Source of the DNA: Streptosporangiaceae bacterium
GTDB lineage: Bacteria; Actinomycetota; Actinomycetes; Streptosporangiales; Streptosporangiaceae
Length of the DNA stretch: 5,009 nucleotides
NCBI GenBank assembly: GCA_030052355.1
Contig: JASIGS010000392.1
Span: 1 to 5,009 of the forward strand
Reading direction: 5' to 3'
Numbering within the stretch: position 1 is the stretch's first letter; every line of letters begins with the position of its first letter. The notes under the pieces were generated by a model. That model was not told where the DNA came from and ran no database searches. It saw nothing but the letters and a program-made list of their open reading frames with translations. Below are positions 1 through 5,009 of this stretch, piece after piece. The translations under genes and the position numbers were made by a program.

Positions 1-1280
1 AAGGTAGGGAACGGCTGGATCACGTCGCGCAGCACCCGCAACGGAACCGCGCCCCGGATGGCCAGCGTCGCCTGCTGCAGCCACTCCCCAGCCTCCGGAC
101 CGAGCGCGTAGGCGCCGGTCAGCCGCTCACCGTCGGACAGCAGGGTGAGAAATCCCTTGGACTCCGCGTAGTCGTGGGTGTACGTGGCCATCTTGGCCAC
201 GTCCGAGATGGGGACCGTCGCGCTGAAGGGCGCTTCTGCGGCGCCAACTGACGCGGCCTGCGGATCGGTGTAGACCACGTCTGGGATCGCCTCGTAGTGG
301 GCCTCGCGCGGCTCGCCGAGTATGTTCGACGCGGCGACCTCGCCCTGATACTTGCCGACGTGGGTCAGCAGCCGGACGCCGGTCACGTCACCGATGGCCC
401 ATAGCCGCTCGCCGGCCCGCAGCTGGGCATCCACAGCGATGCCGTGCGGTCCGGCGGTGACGCCGACGGTCTCCAGGCCTTCCGGTACCCGGGGGCGGCG
501 GCCGGTGGCAACCAGCAGGCGGTCACCGGTCAGCTCGCGACCGTCACCGAGAACAAGGACGTAATCCTCGCCCTGTCGCCGCGCGGCGGTCGCCTGCACG
601 CCGAGGACCAGTTCGATGCCATCGCGCCGCAGTTCCGCGCCGAGCGCCCTGCCCAGCGGTGCGGGTTCGTGACCCAGCACGTGATCCGAGCCTTCGGCGA
701 GCACGACCTCCGCCCCCAGCCGGCGTACGGCCTGGGCCATCTCGGTGCCGACCGGCCCGCCGCCAAGGATCAGCAGCCGGCGCGGGACAGCCTTCATGCC
801 GGTCACTTCGCGGTTCGTCCACAGGCCCTCTAGCTCGCGAAGCCCGGGCACGGGTGGCAGCACCGCGTCCGAGCCGGTCGCCACCACGACGTTCGCCGCG
901 GTGTAAGACCTGTCCCCCACCACCTCGACCACGCCAGGCCCGCCGAGCCTGCCGGTACCGCGGATCAGGTCGATTCCCTTGCCGGCGAGCCAGGACTGCT
1001 GCCCGGAGTCGGAATAGTCCGAGACGATGAAGTCCCGGTAGGCCAGCGCGGCCGCCACATCGACCTGAGCGCTGGCCGCCGCCTCGCGCGCGCCGTGCAC
1101 GGCCTCGCCGGGACGCAGGAGGGTCTTGGACGGGATGCACGCCCAGTAGGAGCACTCTCCTCCGGCCAGCTCCCGTTCGACCACGGCCACCTTCAGGCCA
1201 CCGTCGGCCAGTTCGCCCGCGCAGTGCTCGCCCGGCGAGCCAGCGCCCACGACGATAACGTCGTAGTCGTAGCCGGCCAT
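1..1280 (-). CDS. NAD(P)/FAD-dependent pyridine nucleotide-disulfide oxidoreductase, C-terminus cut by window edge
   Basis: The frame is open from ATG 1278-1280 to the window edge, giving 426 residues without a stop. An in-frame TAG at 1302-1304 and no other start codon between fix this ATG, although the ribosome site is poor (only GGGA about 11 nt upstream). Seen in order: FAD-binding GxGxxG (G12, G14, G17); the redox disulfide GGECSYWACIPSK with C43 and C48 in a C-x4-C spacing; ATG motif at 134-136; a second Rossmann motif GGGPVG (173-178) with E196 at the end of the second strand, which favours NAD over NADP; ATG at 258-260; the second FAD motif WAIGD (294-298); and the start of the dimerisation domain from about 330. 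The frame ends in VIQPFPT, where the class normally has HPT, so roughly 25-45 residues are missing. The family includes dihydrolipoamide dehydrogenase, mercuric reductase and many actinobacterial paralogues of unknown substrate. I infer a cytosolic NADH-dependent disulfide or quinone reductase; the exact substrate is unknown. Confidence 0.93.
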   Translation of the reverse strand, partial: MAGYDYDVIVVGAGSPGEHCAGELADGGLKVAVVERELAGGECSYWACIPSKTLLRPGEAVHGAREAAASAQVDVAAALAYRDFIVSDYSDSGQQSWLAGKGIDLIRGTGRLGGPGVVEVVGDRSYTAANVVVATGSDAVLPPVPGLRELEGLWTNREVTGMKAVPRRLLILGGGPVGTEMAQAVRRLGAEVVLAEGSDHVLGHEPAPLGRALGAELRRDGIELVLGVQATAARRQGEDYVLVLGDGRELTGDRLLVATGRRPRVPEGLETVGVTAGPHGIAVDAQLRAGERLWAIGDVTGVRLLTHVGKYQGEVAASNILGEPREAHYEAIPDVVYTDPQAASVGAAEAPFSATVPISDVAKMATYTHDYAESKGFLTLLSDGERLTGAYALGPEAGEWLQQATLAIRGAVPLRVLRDVIQPFPT

Positions 1281-1326
1281 CAGCGCACGTCCCGGTCGGC
1301 GCTACCACGTTTGACCCACACGGTCG

Positions 1327-1355
1327 CTCCTAACGACGGCGGCTCGCCCTGTCGA
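1327..1355 (-). promoter_or_regulatory. Weak candidate promoter for the flavoprotein gene
   Basis: On the minus strand a TCGACA box (1350-1355, five of six bases of the TTGACA -35 consensus) is followed after 17 bp by TAGGAG (1327-1332). The latter is a poor -10 because the last base is G rather than T. It lies 46 bp before the ATG at 1280. The -35-like box is part of the palindrome TGTCGACA. This is pattern matching only and could easily be chance in G+C-rich DNA. Confidence 0.2.
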
Positions 1356-1366
1356 CACCTTGCTCC

Positions 1367-1389
1367 GCAGCTCCTCTGTACGGAGCTGC
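1367..1389. promoter_or_regulatory. Inverted repeat GCAGCTCC-N7-GGAGCTGC, operator or hairpin
   Basis: Two perfect 8-bp arms, 1367-1374 and 1382-1389, flank a 7-base centre (tctgtac). The element lies in the gap between the end of the DUF4177-like gene (129 bp past its stop) and the flavoprotein start (87 bp before its ATG). It also lies immediately upstream of the weak -35-like box. Neither strand shows a T-run after the stem, so it is not a classical intrinsic terminator. A dyad operator for the flavoprotein gene, or an actinomycete-type hairpin terminator without U-tract for the gene upstream, both fit. Confidence 0.4.
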
Positions 1390-1517
1390 CTATTCCCCGA
1401 TTTCGGTACCAGCATCCCGCACGGCGCCGGGTCTACGACCACCGGCTCGGCGGAGGGACAACTTTCCTGCAGACCGGAAGCGGGCGACCGGGTGCTGGAG
1501 GCGCGTCTGTTCCTTGG

Positions 1518-1823
1518 CTAGTCGACGAACTCTGGCAAATCGGCGCCGCCGACCGGGCGGCGCATGAAGTAGGACATCATGCTGTCGCCCTTGTAGGCAT
1601 CCTCGATCTTCGAGACGACGTCGTTCACCCACGGCGGGCACGCTGTCTTCTCACCGTTGCCGCTGACGATCCAGCCGTCGGCGCCGAGCAGGTTCGCGGC
1701 ACGCAGGAGCCCATGGCAGTTGTCCAGCACCCGGGGCTCCGACTTGGTCACGACGATGCAGGCCGCGGGGGCGGGCCCGACCGTATGCACCACGTAGATG
1801 TATCCGTACTCCCAGGCGGTCAT
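1518..1823 (-). CDS. DUF4177-like small protein of unknown function
   Basis: This is a 101-residue protein. The ATG at 1821-1823 is preferred over the upstream in-frame ATG at 1886 because GAGGAG (1833-1838) sits 9 nt before it; the 21 extra residues of the longer form also look unlike the start of a fold. The layout is an N-terminal strand beginning WEY (residues 4-6, then GYIYVVHT), a helix, the motif LGADGW (46-51), and a closing segment SYFMRRP (84-90) followed by an acidic tail. In DUF4177 proteins a short domain begins with WEY-like residues, has a helix ending in LGxxGWE, and closes with a strand of the FKRP type. The match is by eye, and the middle of this protein (CPPWVNDVVSKIEDAYKG, 62-79) is longer than usual. 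No signal peptide or membrane segment is present. It has C22, C36 and C62 but no recognisable metal motif. It is probably cytosolic with unknown role. Confidence 0.8.
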   Translation of the reverse strand: MTAWEYGYIYVVHTVGPAPAACIVVTKSEPRVLDNCHGLLRAANLLGADGWIVSGNGEKTACPPWVNDVVSKIEDAYKGDSMMSYFMRRPVGGADLPEFVD

Positions 1824-1832
1824 CGGCAAGGA

Positions 1833-1838
1833 CTCCTC
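1833..1838 (-). promoter_or_regulatory. Ribosome binding site GAGGAG deciding the 1823 start
   Basis: GAGGAG on the minus strand is followed by a 9-nt spacer and ATG. It decides between the short start at 1823 and the longer in-frame start at 1886, since it would lie inside the coding sequence of the longer form. Confidence 0.75.
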
Positions 1839-1873
1839 GGTTCGCAGGCACCGGTCTGCAGCGGGCGCGCCGT

Positions 1874-1909
1874 CGGCAATGGGCACACGCCCGGCAATGC
1901 GCGCACAGT
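1874..1909. repeat. Imperfect 18-bp tandem direct repeat upstream of the DUF4177-like gene
   Basis: Two adjacent 18-bp units (1874-1891 and 1892-1909) share CGGCAATG exactly and match at 13 of 18 positions. They lie about 50-86 bp upstream of the ATG at 1823, where an activator or repressor site would be expected. A short GGGC-acac-GCCC dyad overlaps the junction. It could be a tandem operator or simply chance in biased sequence. Confidence 0.35.
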
Positions 1910-1917
1910 TAGCATGA

Positions 1918-1940
1918 CTGGCCAGGCCGGCGATGGCCAG
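1918..1940 (-). terminator. Possible hairpin downstream of the lipoprotein gene
   Basis: CTGGCC (1918-1923) and GGCCAG (1935-1940) form a 6-bp stem around an 11-nt loop, starting 20 bases past the lipoprotein stop. No T-run follows on the minus strand. Actinomycete terminators often lack one, so this is a plausible but weak terminator for the lipoprotein transcript. Confidence 0.25.
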
Positions 1941-1959
1941 GCTCAGGCTGCGTGTCCCG

Positions 1960-2553
1960 CTAGCCGTGCCACCGGATGAGCCGGCACGTCGCGGCGGTGT
2001 TCACCGCACCGAGGTGCCCGGACGCGAACGGCCCTACCGAAGCGCCGTGGTCCGCCACAGATACGCCCCACGGATGCTCGGTCAGCGTCTGCGACTGGCC
2101 GCGCTGCAGCACGGTCGGCACCGTGAGAGCCTGAGCAGCGGACGTCAGCTTCCGGCTGCCTGAGTAGAACGCCACGGAGAAGCCCGTTACCCTGACCGCC
2201 GACCGCGCCGAGGTGTCGGTCAGCGTGAGCTCGTAGGCCTCGGCGATGGCGTCACCGGACGCGATGTCGGTACCGTGCACAAGACCCGACATGGCGTAGA
2301 ACTCGTTCTGGGTCTCGTCGTAGATACCCGTGACGCAGGCGCCCGTGAGTCCGTCCCCGGTGGTAACAGCGCTGACCGCGGGTGCCGATGACGCCGTGGG
2401 CGAGATCGTGGCCGTCGGAGAGGTGGAAGCTGCCGGGCTGGTGTCGTGCGAGCCGGCGGCGGGCGGCGGAGCAGCCGCGCTCGCGTCGCACCCAGCGAGG
2501 AGCGCAGCCGTCACCACCGCCGCCATGGCGGCCGGCACGCGGTGTCTGGTCAC
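1960..2553 (-). CDS. Secreted lipoprotein of unknown function with Ser/Thr/Pro/Ala-rich linker
   Basis: This is a 197-residue protein with a GTG start (2551-2553) chosen because GAGGAG (2559-2564) lies 5 nt upstream and because it gives a proper signal peptide. That peptide has a basic n-region (TRHR), a hydrophobic stretch (AAMAAVVTAALLAG) and a lipobox L19-A20-G21-C22. The cysteine would be lipidated and the protein anchored on the outer face of the membrane. Residues 23-65 are a low-complexity A/P/S/T linker that would span part of the cell wall. The rest (about 70-197) is a compact domain rich in alternating hydrophobic residues, including VRVTGFSVAFYSGSRKL (120-136) and LQRGQSQTLTEHPWG (149-163). 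That pattern suggests a beta-sandwich of the type found in many actinobacterial surface lipoproteins. C73 and C190 at its two ends could form a disulfide. The domain family is not recognised. The same frame stays open far upstream to 3198, but that part is antisense to the PPOX gene and is not coding. Confidence 0.87.
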   Translation of the reverse strand: MTRHRVPAAMAAVVTAALLAGCDASAAAPPPAAGSHDTSPAASTSPTATISPTASSAPAVSAVTTGDGLTGACVTGIYDETQNEFYAMSGLVHGTDIASGDAIAEAYELTLTDTSARSAVRVTGFSVAFYSGSRKLTSAAQALTVPTVLQRGQSQTLTEHPWGVSVADHGASVGPFASGHLGAVNTAATCRLIRWHG

Positions 2554-2558
2554 GGGCG

Positions 2559-2564
2559 CTCCTC
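2559..2564 (-). promoter_or_regulatory. Ribosome binding site GAGGAG of the lipoprotein gene
   Basis: GAGGAG on the minus strand is followed by the 5-nt spacer CGCCC and then GTG at 2553. It supports a GTG start rather than the internal ATG nine codons later, which would remove the basic part of the signal peptide. Confidence 0.75.
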
Positions 2565-2722
2565 GCGCTAGGACGCTCCCTACTCGCATTGTGCCGTACC
2601 AGGTCATAGCGGCGGCGGCCAACGCCGGCAGGCGCCGGGCACCCGCCTCATGACGCTGGGGCGCCCGCCTCTTACGCGCGGAGGCGTTATTGAATGGAGC
2701 CTGCCAGTTACCCGCTGTCCAC

Positions 2723-2727
2723 AGGAG
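2723..2727 (+). promoter_or_regulatory. Ribosome binding site AGGAG of the PPOX gene
   Basis: AGGAG precedes ATG 2734 by a 6-nt spacer. It sets the start at 2734 rather than the upstream in-frame ATG at 2650, whose 28 extra residues do not resemble the family N-terminus. Confidence 0.8.
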
Positions 2728-2733
2728 CCGCAG

Positions 2734-3141
2734 ATGCCTCTTGACGCGGATGCCGTCCGCCTCGCGAAGGGCCCCAACCTGGCCACCGTCGTCACGCTGA
2801 TGCCAGACGGCCAGCCGCAGGCGCTGCTCGCCTGGGTCGACAGCGACGGCGAGAACCTGCTGGTTAACACCGAACCGCAGCGCCAGAAGGCCAAGAACCT
2901 CCGGCGCGACCCTCGGGTGACCGTCCTGCTGCACTCGGCGGAGGACCCGTGGGACTGGGCCGAGGTGCGCGGCCACGTGGTCGCGACCACCGACGGCCAG
3001 CGGGCCAGGGACCACATCGATGAGCTGTCCCGCAAGTACGTCGGCAAGGACTACGCGAGTCCCATCGGGCCCGGGGGCAGGGTCATGTTCACGATCAGGC
3101 CGGACAAGGTCAACACGCCGAAGTCGCTGGGCAGGCGGTAG
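2734..3141 (+). CDS. PPOX-fold (pyridoxamine 5'-phosphate oxidase-like) protein, probably F420-dependent
   Basis: This is a 135-residue protein, a normal length for single-domain split-barrel proteins of this class. Seen: an N-terminal helix and first strand LATVVTLMPDGQPQALLAWVD (from residue 16), the family-typical step where a strand reads out ATV.T...DG.PQ; NLLVNTEPQRQKAKNLRRDPR (41-61), which carries the basic cofactor-phosphate-binding segment (R50, K52, K54, R57, R58); EVRGHVVATTD (77-87); a helix DHIDELSRKYVG (93-104); and a closing strand RVMFTIRPDKV (116-126). The NLRRDPR motif resembles that of mycobacterial F420-binding members such as Rv1155. Those proteins are cytosolic homodimers that bind FMN or deazaflavin F420 and reduce small substrates. 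F420 rather than FMN is an inference from similarity and likely taxonomy; the substrate is unknown. The gene is divergent from the lipoprotein and convergent with the acidic-protein gene. Confidence 0.92.
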   Translation: MPLDADAVRLAKGPNLATVVTLMPDGQPQALLAWVDSDGENLLVNTEPQRQKAKNLRRDPRVTVLLHSAEDPWDWAEVRGHVVATTDGQRARDHIDELSRKYVGKDYASPIGPGGRVMFTIRPDKVNTPKSLGRR

Positions 3142-3149
3142 CTGACCGT

Positions 3150-4319
3150 CTAGTCCCTGGGCTGCCAGGCTCGCTGTACCGCCTCTGGTATGCCCCACCA
3201 GCCGAGCCGGGTAAGCCGGTCGTCATCGTCGACCGCGCCGATGACCTGCCACAGCCCGACAGCGTGCAGGAACATGGCGGCCGCCGCGTCGGCCTGGTCG
3301 TCGACGTCGTCGGGGTCGAAGTCGCTCACGTACCTGGCCAGAGCGTCCGCGTCGGCCGGCGTCCCCGGACCGCCCCGGGCGAGCGCCGACACGGCGGCAA
3401 GCCAGTCGTTGTGGTCAAGCGCACAGAGGGCGACCATCGACTCCTCATCGTCGGTCAGCTCATAGTCGTCCTGAAGCCCCTCGTACTCCTCGTCGTCCTC
3501 ATCGTCCTCGTCGTCATCAGCGTCCCCGGCGCGCGGAAGCTCGTCTTGCGGGGACACGATGCCCGCCGCGAGCGTCAGCCACAGTTCCGCGTCGTCGGCC
3601 GGCAGGTTCTCCGGATCGACGCCGCCGCACGCGGCCAGCAGGTCCCGCGGCCAGCCGGGTGTTCTCATCGTTTCGCGGATCCGCTCACAGGCCACGCGTA
3701 GGTCTTTTTCGGGAACGGGTCGCTCCGGGAGCTCGCCGAGCACCCCGCGCAGTTCAGCCAGCGCCTCGGCTTCCGCGGCATCCCACTCGGCCAGGAACTC
3801 CTCGTCCTCCTCGTCGGTCAGGACCCACATCGGCACCCTGCCGTCCGGCAGCCCAGCCATCATCCATTCCTCCTGCAGGCGCCGGTGCTCGCGTAGCGCG
3901 GCAGCGCCCCCGGCGGCAAGCCGGTCCGGGTCGATCAGGCCGCGGTCAAGCAGGTCCTCCAGATGTGCCACCAGCAGCCCGTACATCTCGTTCTGCAGGT
4001 CAGTCCTGTCTGGCAGGTCCGCCCACACGAACATGCCGATGATCGCGGCTGGCTCGGTGCCGGTTGTCTCGAGCCAGTCCTGTACTTCCCCCACCGTGGC
4101 GCTACCGTCCGCGATCTTCTGCGTCAGCGCGGCGGCACTGTCCCAGAATGCGGCGGACATCGGGTTTCCCGCGGCGATGAGCTGCCTGCGCAGCCCGGGT
4201 AGCGCGGCGTGGGCGTCGCCCGCGCCGCCTTCCAGCAGAGCCCGTGCCACGTCGCGCCGGGTCAGCGCGTCGGCTGGCTTACCCGAGCTGGCTGCGATCT
4301 TCTGCGCGTCAATTGCCAC
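3150..4319 (-). CDS. Highly acidic, mostly helical protein of unknown function
   Basis: This is a 389-residue protein starting with GTG (4317-4319). An in-frame TGA two codons upstream (4323-4325) excludes a longer form, and GGTGGTGAG just before the GTG gives a modest ribosome site. There is no signal peptide or membrane segment. The N-terminal two thirds is a series of amphipathic helices with many Leu, Ala and Glu residues (for example LAEWDAAEAEALAELRGVLG, in the middle). Residues 268-278 are eleven consecutive Asp/Glu, followed by further acidic clusters to 293. The C-terminus contains a second helical block and ends with DDDDRLTRLGWWGIPEAV (364-381), whose LTxLGxxG pattern looks like the wing and last helix of a winged-helix-like module. 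I do not recognise the family. A cytosolic protein-interaction role is a guess. It lies 50 bp downstream of the crotonase gene on the same strand, so co-transcription is possible. Confidence 0.85.
   Translation of the reverse strand: MAIDAQKIAASSGKPADALTRRDVARALLEGGAGDAHAALPGLRRQLIAAGNPMSAAFWDSAAALTQKIADGSATVGEVQDWLETTGTEPAAIIGMFVWADLPDRTDLQNEMYGLLVAHLEDLLDRGLIDPDRLAAGGAAALREHRRLQEEWMMAGLPDGRVPMWVLTDEEDEEFLAEWDAAEAEALAELRGVLGELPERPVPEKDLRVACERIRETMRTPGWPRDLLAACGGVDPENLPADDAELWLTLAAGIVSPQDELPRAGDADDDEDDEDDEEYEGLQDDYELTDDEESMVALCALDHNDWLAAVSALARGGPGTPADADALARYVSDFDPDDVDDQADAAAAMFLHAVGLWQVIGAVDDDDRLTRLGWWGIPEAVQRAWQPRD
3480..3518 (-). repeat. GAC/GAG/GAT trinucleotide tract encoding the acidic run
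   Basis: A near-uninterrupted series of Asp and Glu codons on the minus strand (complement reads as tcg/tcc/tca triplets) encodes residues 268-280 of the acidic protein, interrupted only by one Tyr codon near its end. Codons alternate between GAC, GAG and GAT rather than being one pure repeat, so selection on charge is a better explanation than recent slippage, though length variation between strains is possible. Confidence 0.6.
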
Positions 4320-4369
4320 GGCTCACCACCATAACGGTCGGTCGGAGGACTGCTCTGCGCGAACGGCAG

Positions 4370-5009
4370 TCAGTGCCCGGTGAAGACCGGACGGCGCCGC
4401 GCTGTGAAAGCCGCTACCCCTTCGGCGAAGTCGGCCGAACCGCCCATCTCCTGCTGGACCTGCGCCTCCAGCTCGAGCTGCTCGTCAATCCGCATGTACA
4501 GCCACGCGTTGAGCTGCCGCTTGATCCCGGCGTACGAACGCGTTGGTCCGTCGGCCAGCTTCAGGGTCAGCTGCTCTGCCTGCGGAATGAGATCCCCGTC
4601 CGGCCAGACCCGGTTGATCAGGCCCCAGTCCAGCGCCTGGCCGCTCGGCAGCCGCTCGCCCAGCATGGCCAGCTCGGCGGCCCGGGTGAAGCCGATCCTG
4701 GAGGGCACAAGCAGCGACGAGCCGCCGTCGGGCACGAGCCCGATGTTCACGAAGGCCAGCAGGAAGTACGCGGACTCCGCTGCTACCACAAGGTCGCAGG
4801 CCAGTGCCAGCGACAGCCCGATCCCGGCCGCGGCGCCCTGGACCGCGGCAACGACCGGCTTCGGCATAGCCCGGATTCCGGTGATGATCGGGTGATAGCG
4901 CTCGGTCAGCACTGCCTGCAGGTCCGGGTTTCCCGCCTGTGTCTGCGGCGCTGGTTCGCTCAGGTCGGCGCCGCTCGAGAAGGCGCGCCCGGCACCCGTC
5001 ACCAGCACG
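4370..5009 (-). CDS. Crotonase-superfamily (enoyl-CoA hydratase/isomerase) enzyme, N-terminus cut by window edge
   Basis: About 212 residues are visible, ending at TGA 4370-4372. The frame begins at the window edge with a GTG that encodes an internal Val of LVTGAGRAFSSGADL, so about 40-55 N-terminal residues are missing against a usual 255-270. Numbering from that Val: AFSSGADL (9-16) is the first oxyanion-hole segment; AAVQGAAAGIGLSLALACDL (54-73) holds the second oxyanion glycine; FVNIGLVPDGG (86-96) follows; then the hexamer-forming C-terminal helices and ARRRPVFTGH at the end. Classical hydratases have Glu at two sites (E144 and E164 in the rat enzyme). By alignment these are S66 and F86 here. 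D94 in LVPDGG instead matches the catalytic aspartate region of PaaG-type isomerases. I infer a PaaG-like ring-opening or delta3,delta2-enoyl-CoA isomerase rather than a hydratase. It acts on CoA thioesters in the cytosol; the substrate is not determinable. Confidence 0.93.
   Translation of the reverse strand, partial: VLVTGAGRAFSSGADLSEPAPQTQAGNPDLQAVLTERYHPIITGIRAMPKPVVAAVQGAAAGIGLSLALACDLVVAAESAYFLLAFVNIGLVPDGGSSLLVPSRIGFTRAAELAMLGERLPSGQALDWGLINRVWPDGDLIPQAEQLTLKLADGPTRSYAGIKRQLNAWLYMRIDEQLELEAQVQQEMGGSADFAEGVAAFTARRRPVFTGH

Larger units (their letters stand above)
2554..2733. promoter_or_regulatory. Divergent intergenic promoter region between the lipoprotein and PPOX genes
   Basis: These 180 bp separate two divergent start codons and must hold promoters for both, unless transcripts enter from outside. 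A TAGG-N6-CCTA dyad (2569-2582) sits close to the lipoprotein ribosome site. On the minus strand CACAAT (from the complement near 2587-2592) is a partial -10 match without a good -35 at the usual distance. On the plus strand the AT-richer patch GTTATTGAAT near 2685-2695 is the best melting region. I cannot assign either promoter firmly. The spacer shows no gene of its own. Confidence 0.5.

Noticed and set aside
544..1308. Minus-strand 254-codon open frame across the flavoprotein gene
   Set aside because: It is the neighbouring reading frame of the true gene. Its translation is Arg/Gly-rich without motifs, whereas the frame starting at 1280 carries all cofactor-binding motifs.
1095..1979. Plus-strand 294-codon open frame
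   Set aside because: It runs antisense to the start of the flavoprotein gene and to the whole DUF4177-like gene. The product has no recognisable domain, and the frame reflects the third-position G+C bias of the opposite strand.
2650..2733. 28-residue N-terminal extension of the PPOX protein
   Set aside because: The AGGAG site at 2723-2727 places the start at 2734, and the extension would overlap the divergent promoter region and has no family similarity.
3480..3518. Possible CRISPR or microsatellite array in the tcg/tcc/tca triplets
   Set aside because: The period is three bases, it lies in frame inside a coding sequence, and it encodes Asp/Glu. There are no spacers.
4331..4344. GGTCGGTCGG short tandem in the gap between the crotonase and acidic-protein genes
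   Set aside because: It has only two to three 4-base units, with no partner arm or promoter-like context.
3559..4383. Plus-strand 274-codon Ser/Arg/Ala-rich open frame
   Set aside because: It is antisense to the acidic-protein gene. The Ser/Arg-rich composition is what the complement of Asp/Glu/Ala codons gives in this frame.
4380..4895. Plus-strand 171-codon open frame
   Set aside because: It is antisense to the crotonase gene, which has clear family motifs on the minus strand.

Overview
The window looks like chromosomal DNA of a high-G+C actinomycete. G and C dominate third codon positions, two of the four visible start codons with a clear assignment choice are GTG, long spurious open frames lie antisense to nearly every gene, and there is a flavin/F420-type PPOX-fold protein of a kind common in mycobacteria and streptomycetes. 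Nothing in the sequence fixes the genus. No rRNA, tRNA, CRISPR array, insertion sequence or phage gene is visible.

Layout from left to right. Positions 1-1280 (minus strand) hold most of a two-dinucleotide-binding-domain flavoprotein of the pyridine nucleotide-disulfide oxidoreductase class. It has a CSYWAC redox-active disulfide motif and is cut at its C-terminus by the window edge. After a 237-bp gap with an 8-bp-arm inverted repeat comes a 101-residue DUF4177-like small protein (1518-1823, minus). A 136-bp gap with an 18-bp imperfect direct repeat separates it from a secreted lipoprotein of unknown function (1960-2553, minus, GTG start). A 180-bp divergent promoter region (2554-2733) leads to a PPOX-fold, probably F420-dependent, oxidoreductase (2734-3141, plus). 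This gene meets, tail to tail with only 8 bp between stop codons, a 389-residue very acidic helical protein of unknown function (3150-4319, minus, GTG start). Fifty bases upstream of that gene lies the end of a crotonase-superfamily enzyme (4370 to the window edge, minus) whose N-terminus is outside the window.

Functionally the window reads as a housekeeping and accessory mixture rather than one pathway. There are two redox enzymes (disulfide oxidoreductase-like and PPOX-like), one acyl-CoA enzyme and three proteins without a recognised function. The crotonase and the acidic protein could share a transcript (same strand, 50-bp gap). The lipoprotein, the DUF4177-like gene and the flavoprotein are co-oriented, but their 136- and 237-bp gaps are long enough for separate promoters.

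The most informative details are residue substitutions. The crotonase lacks both glutamates of classical enoyl-CoA hydratase and instead carries the aspartate typical of PaaG-like isomerases. The flavoprotein has Phe where dihydrolipoamide dehydrogenase has its catalytic His. I see no convincing new multi-gene system here.
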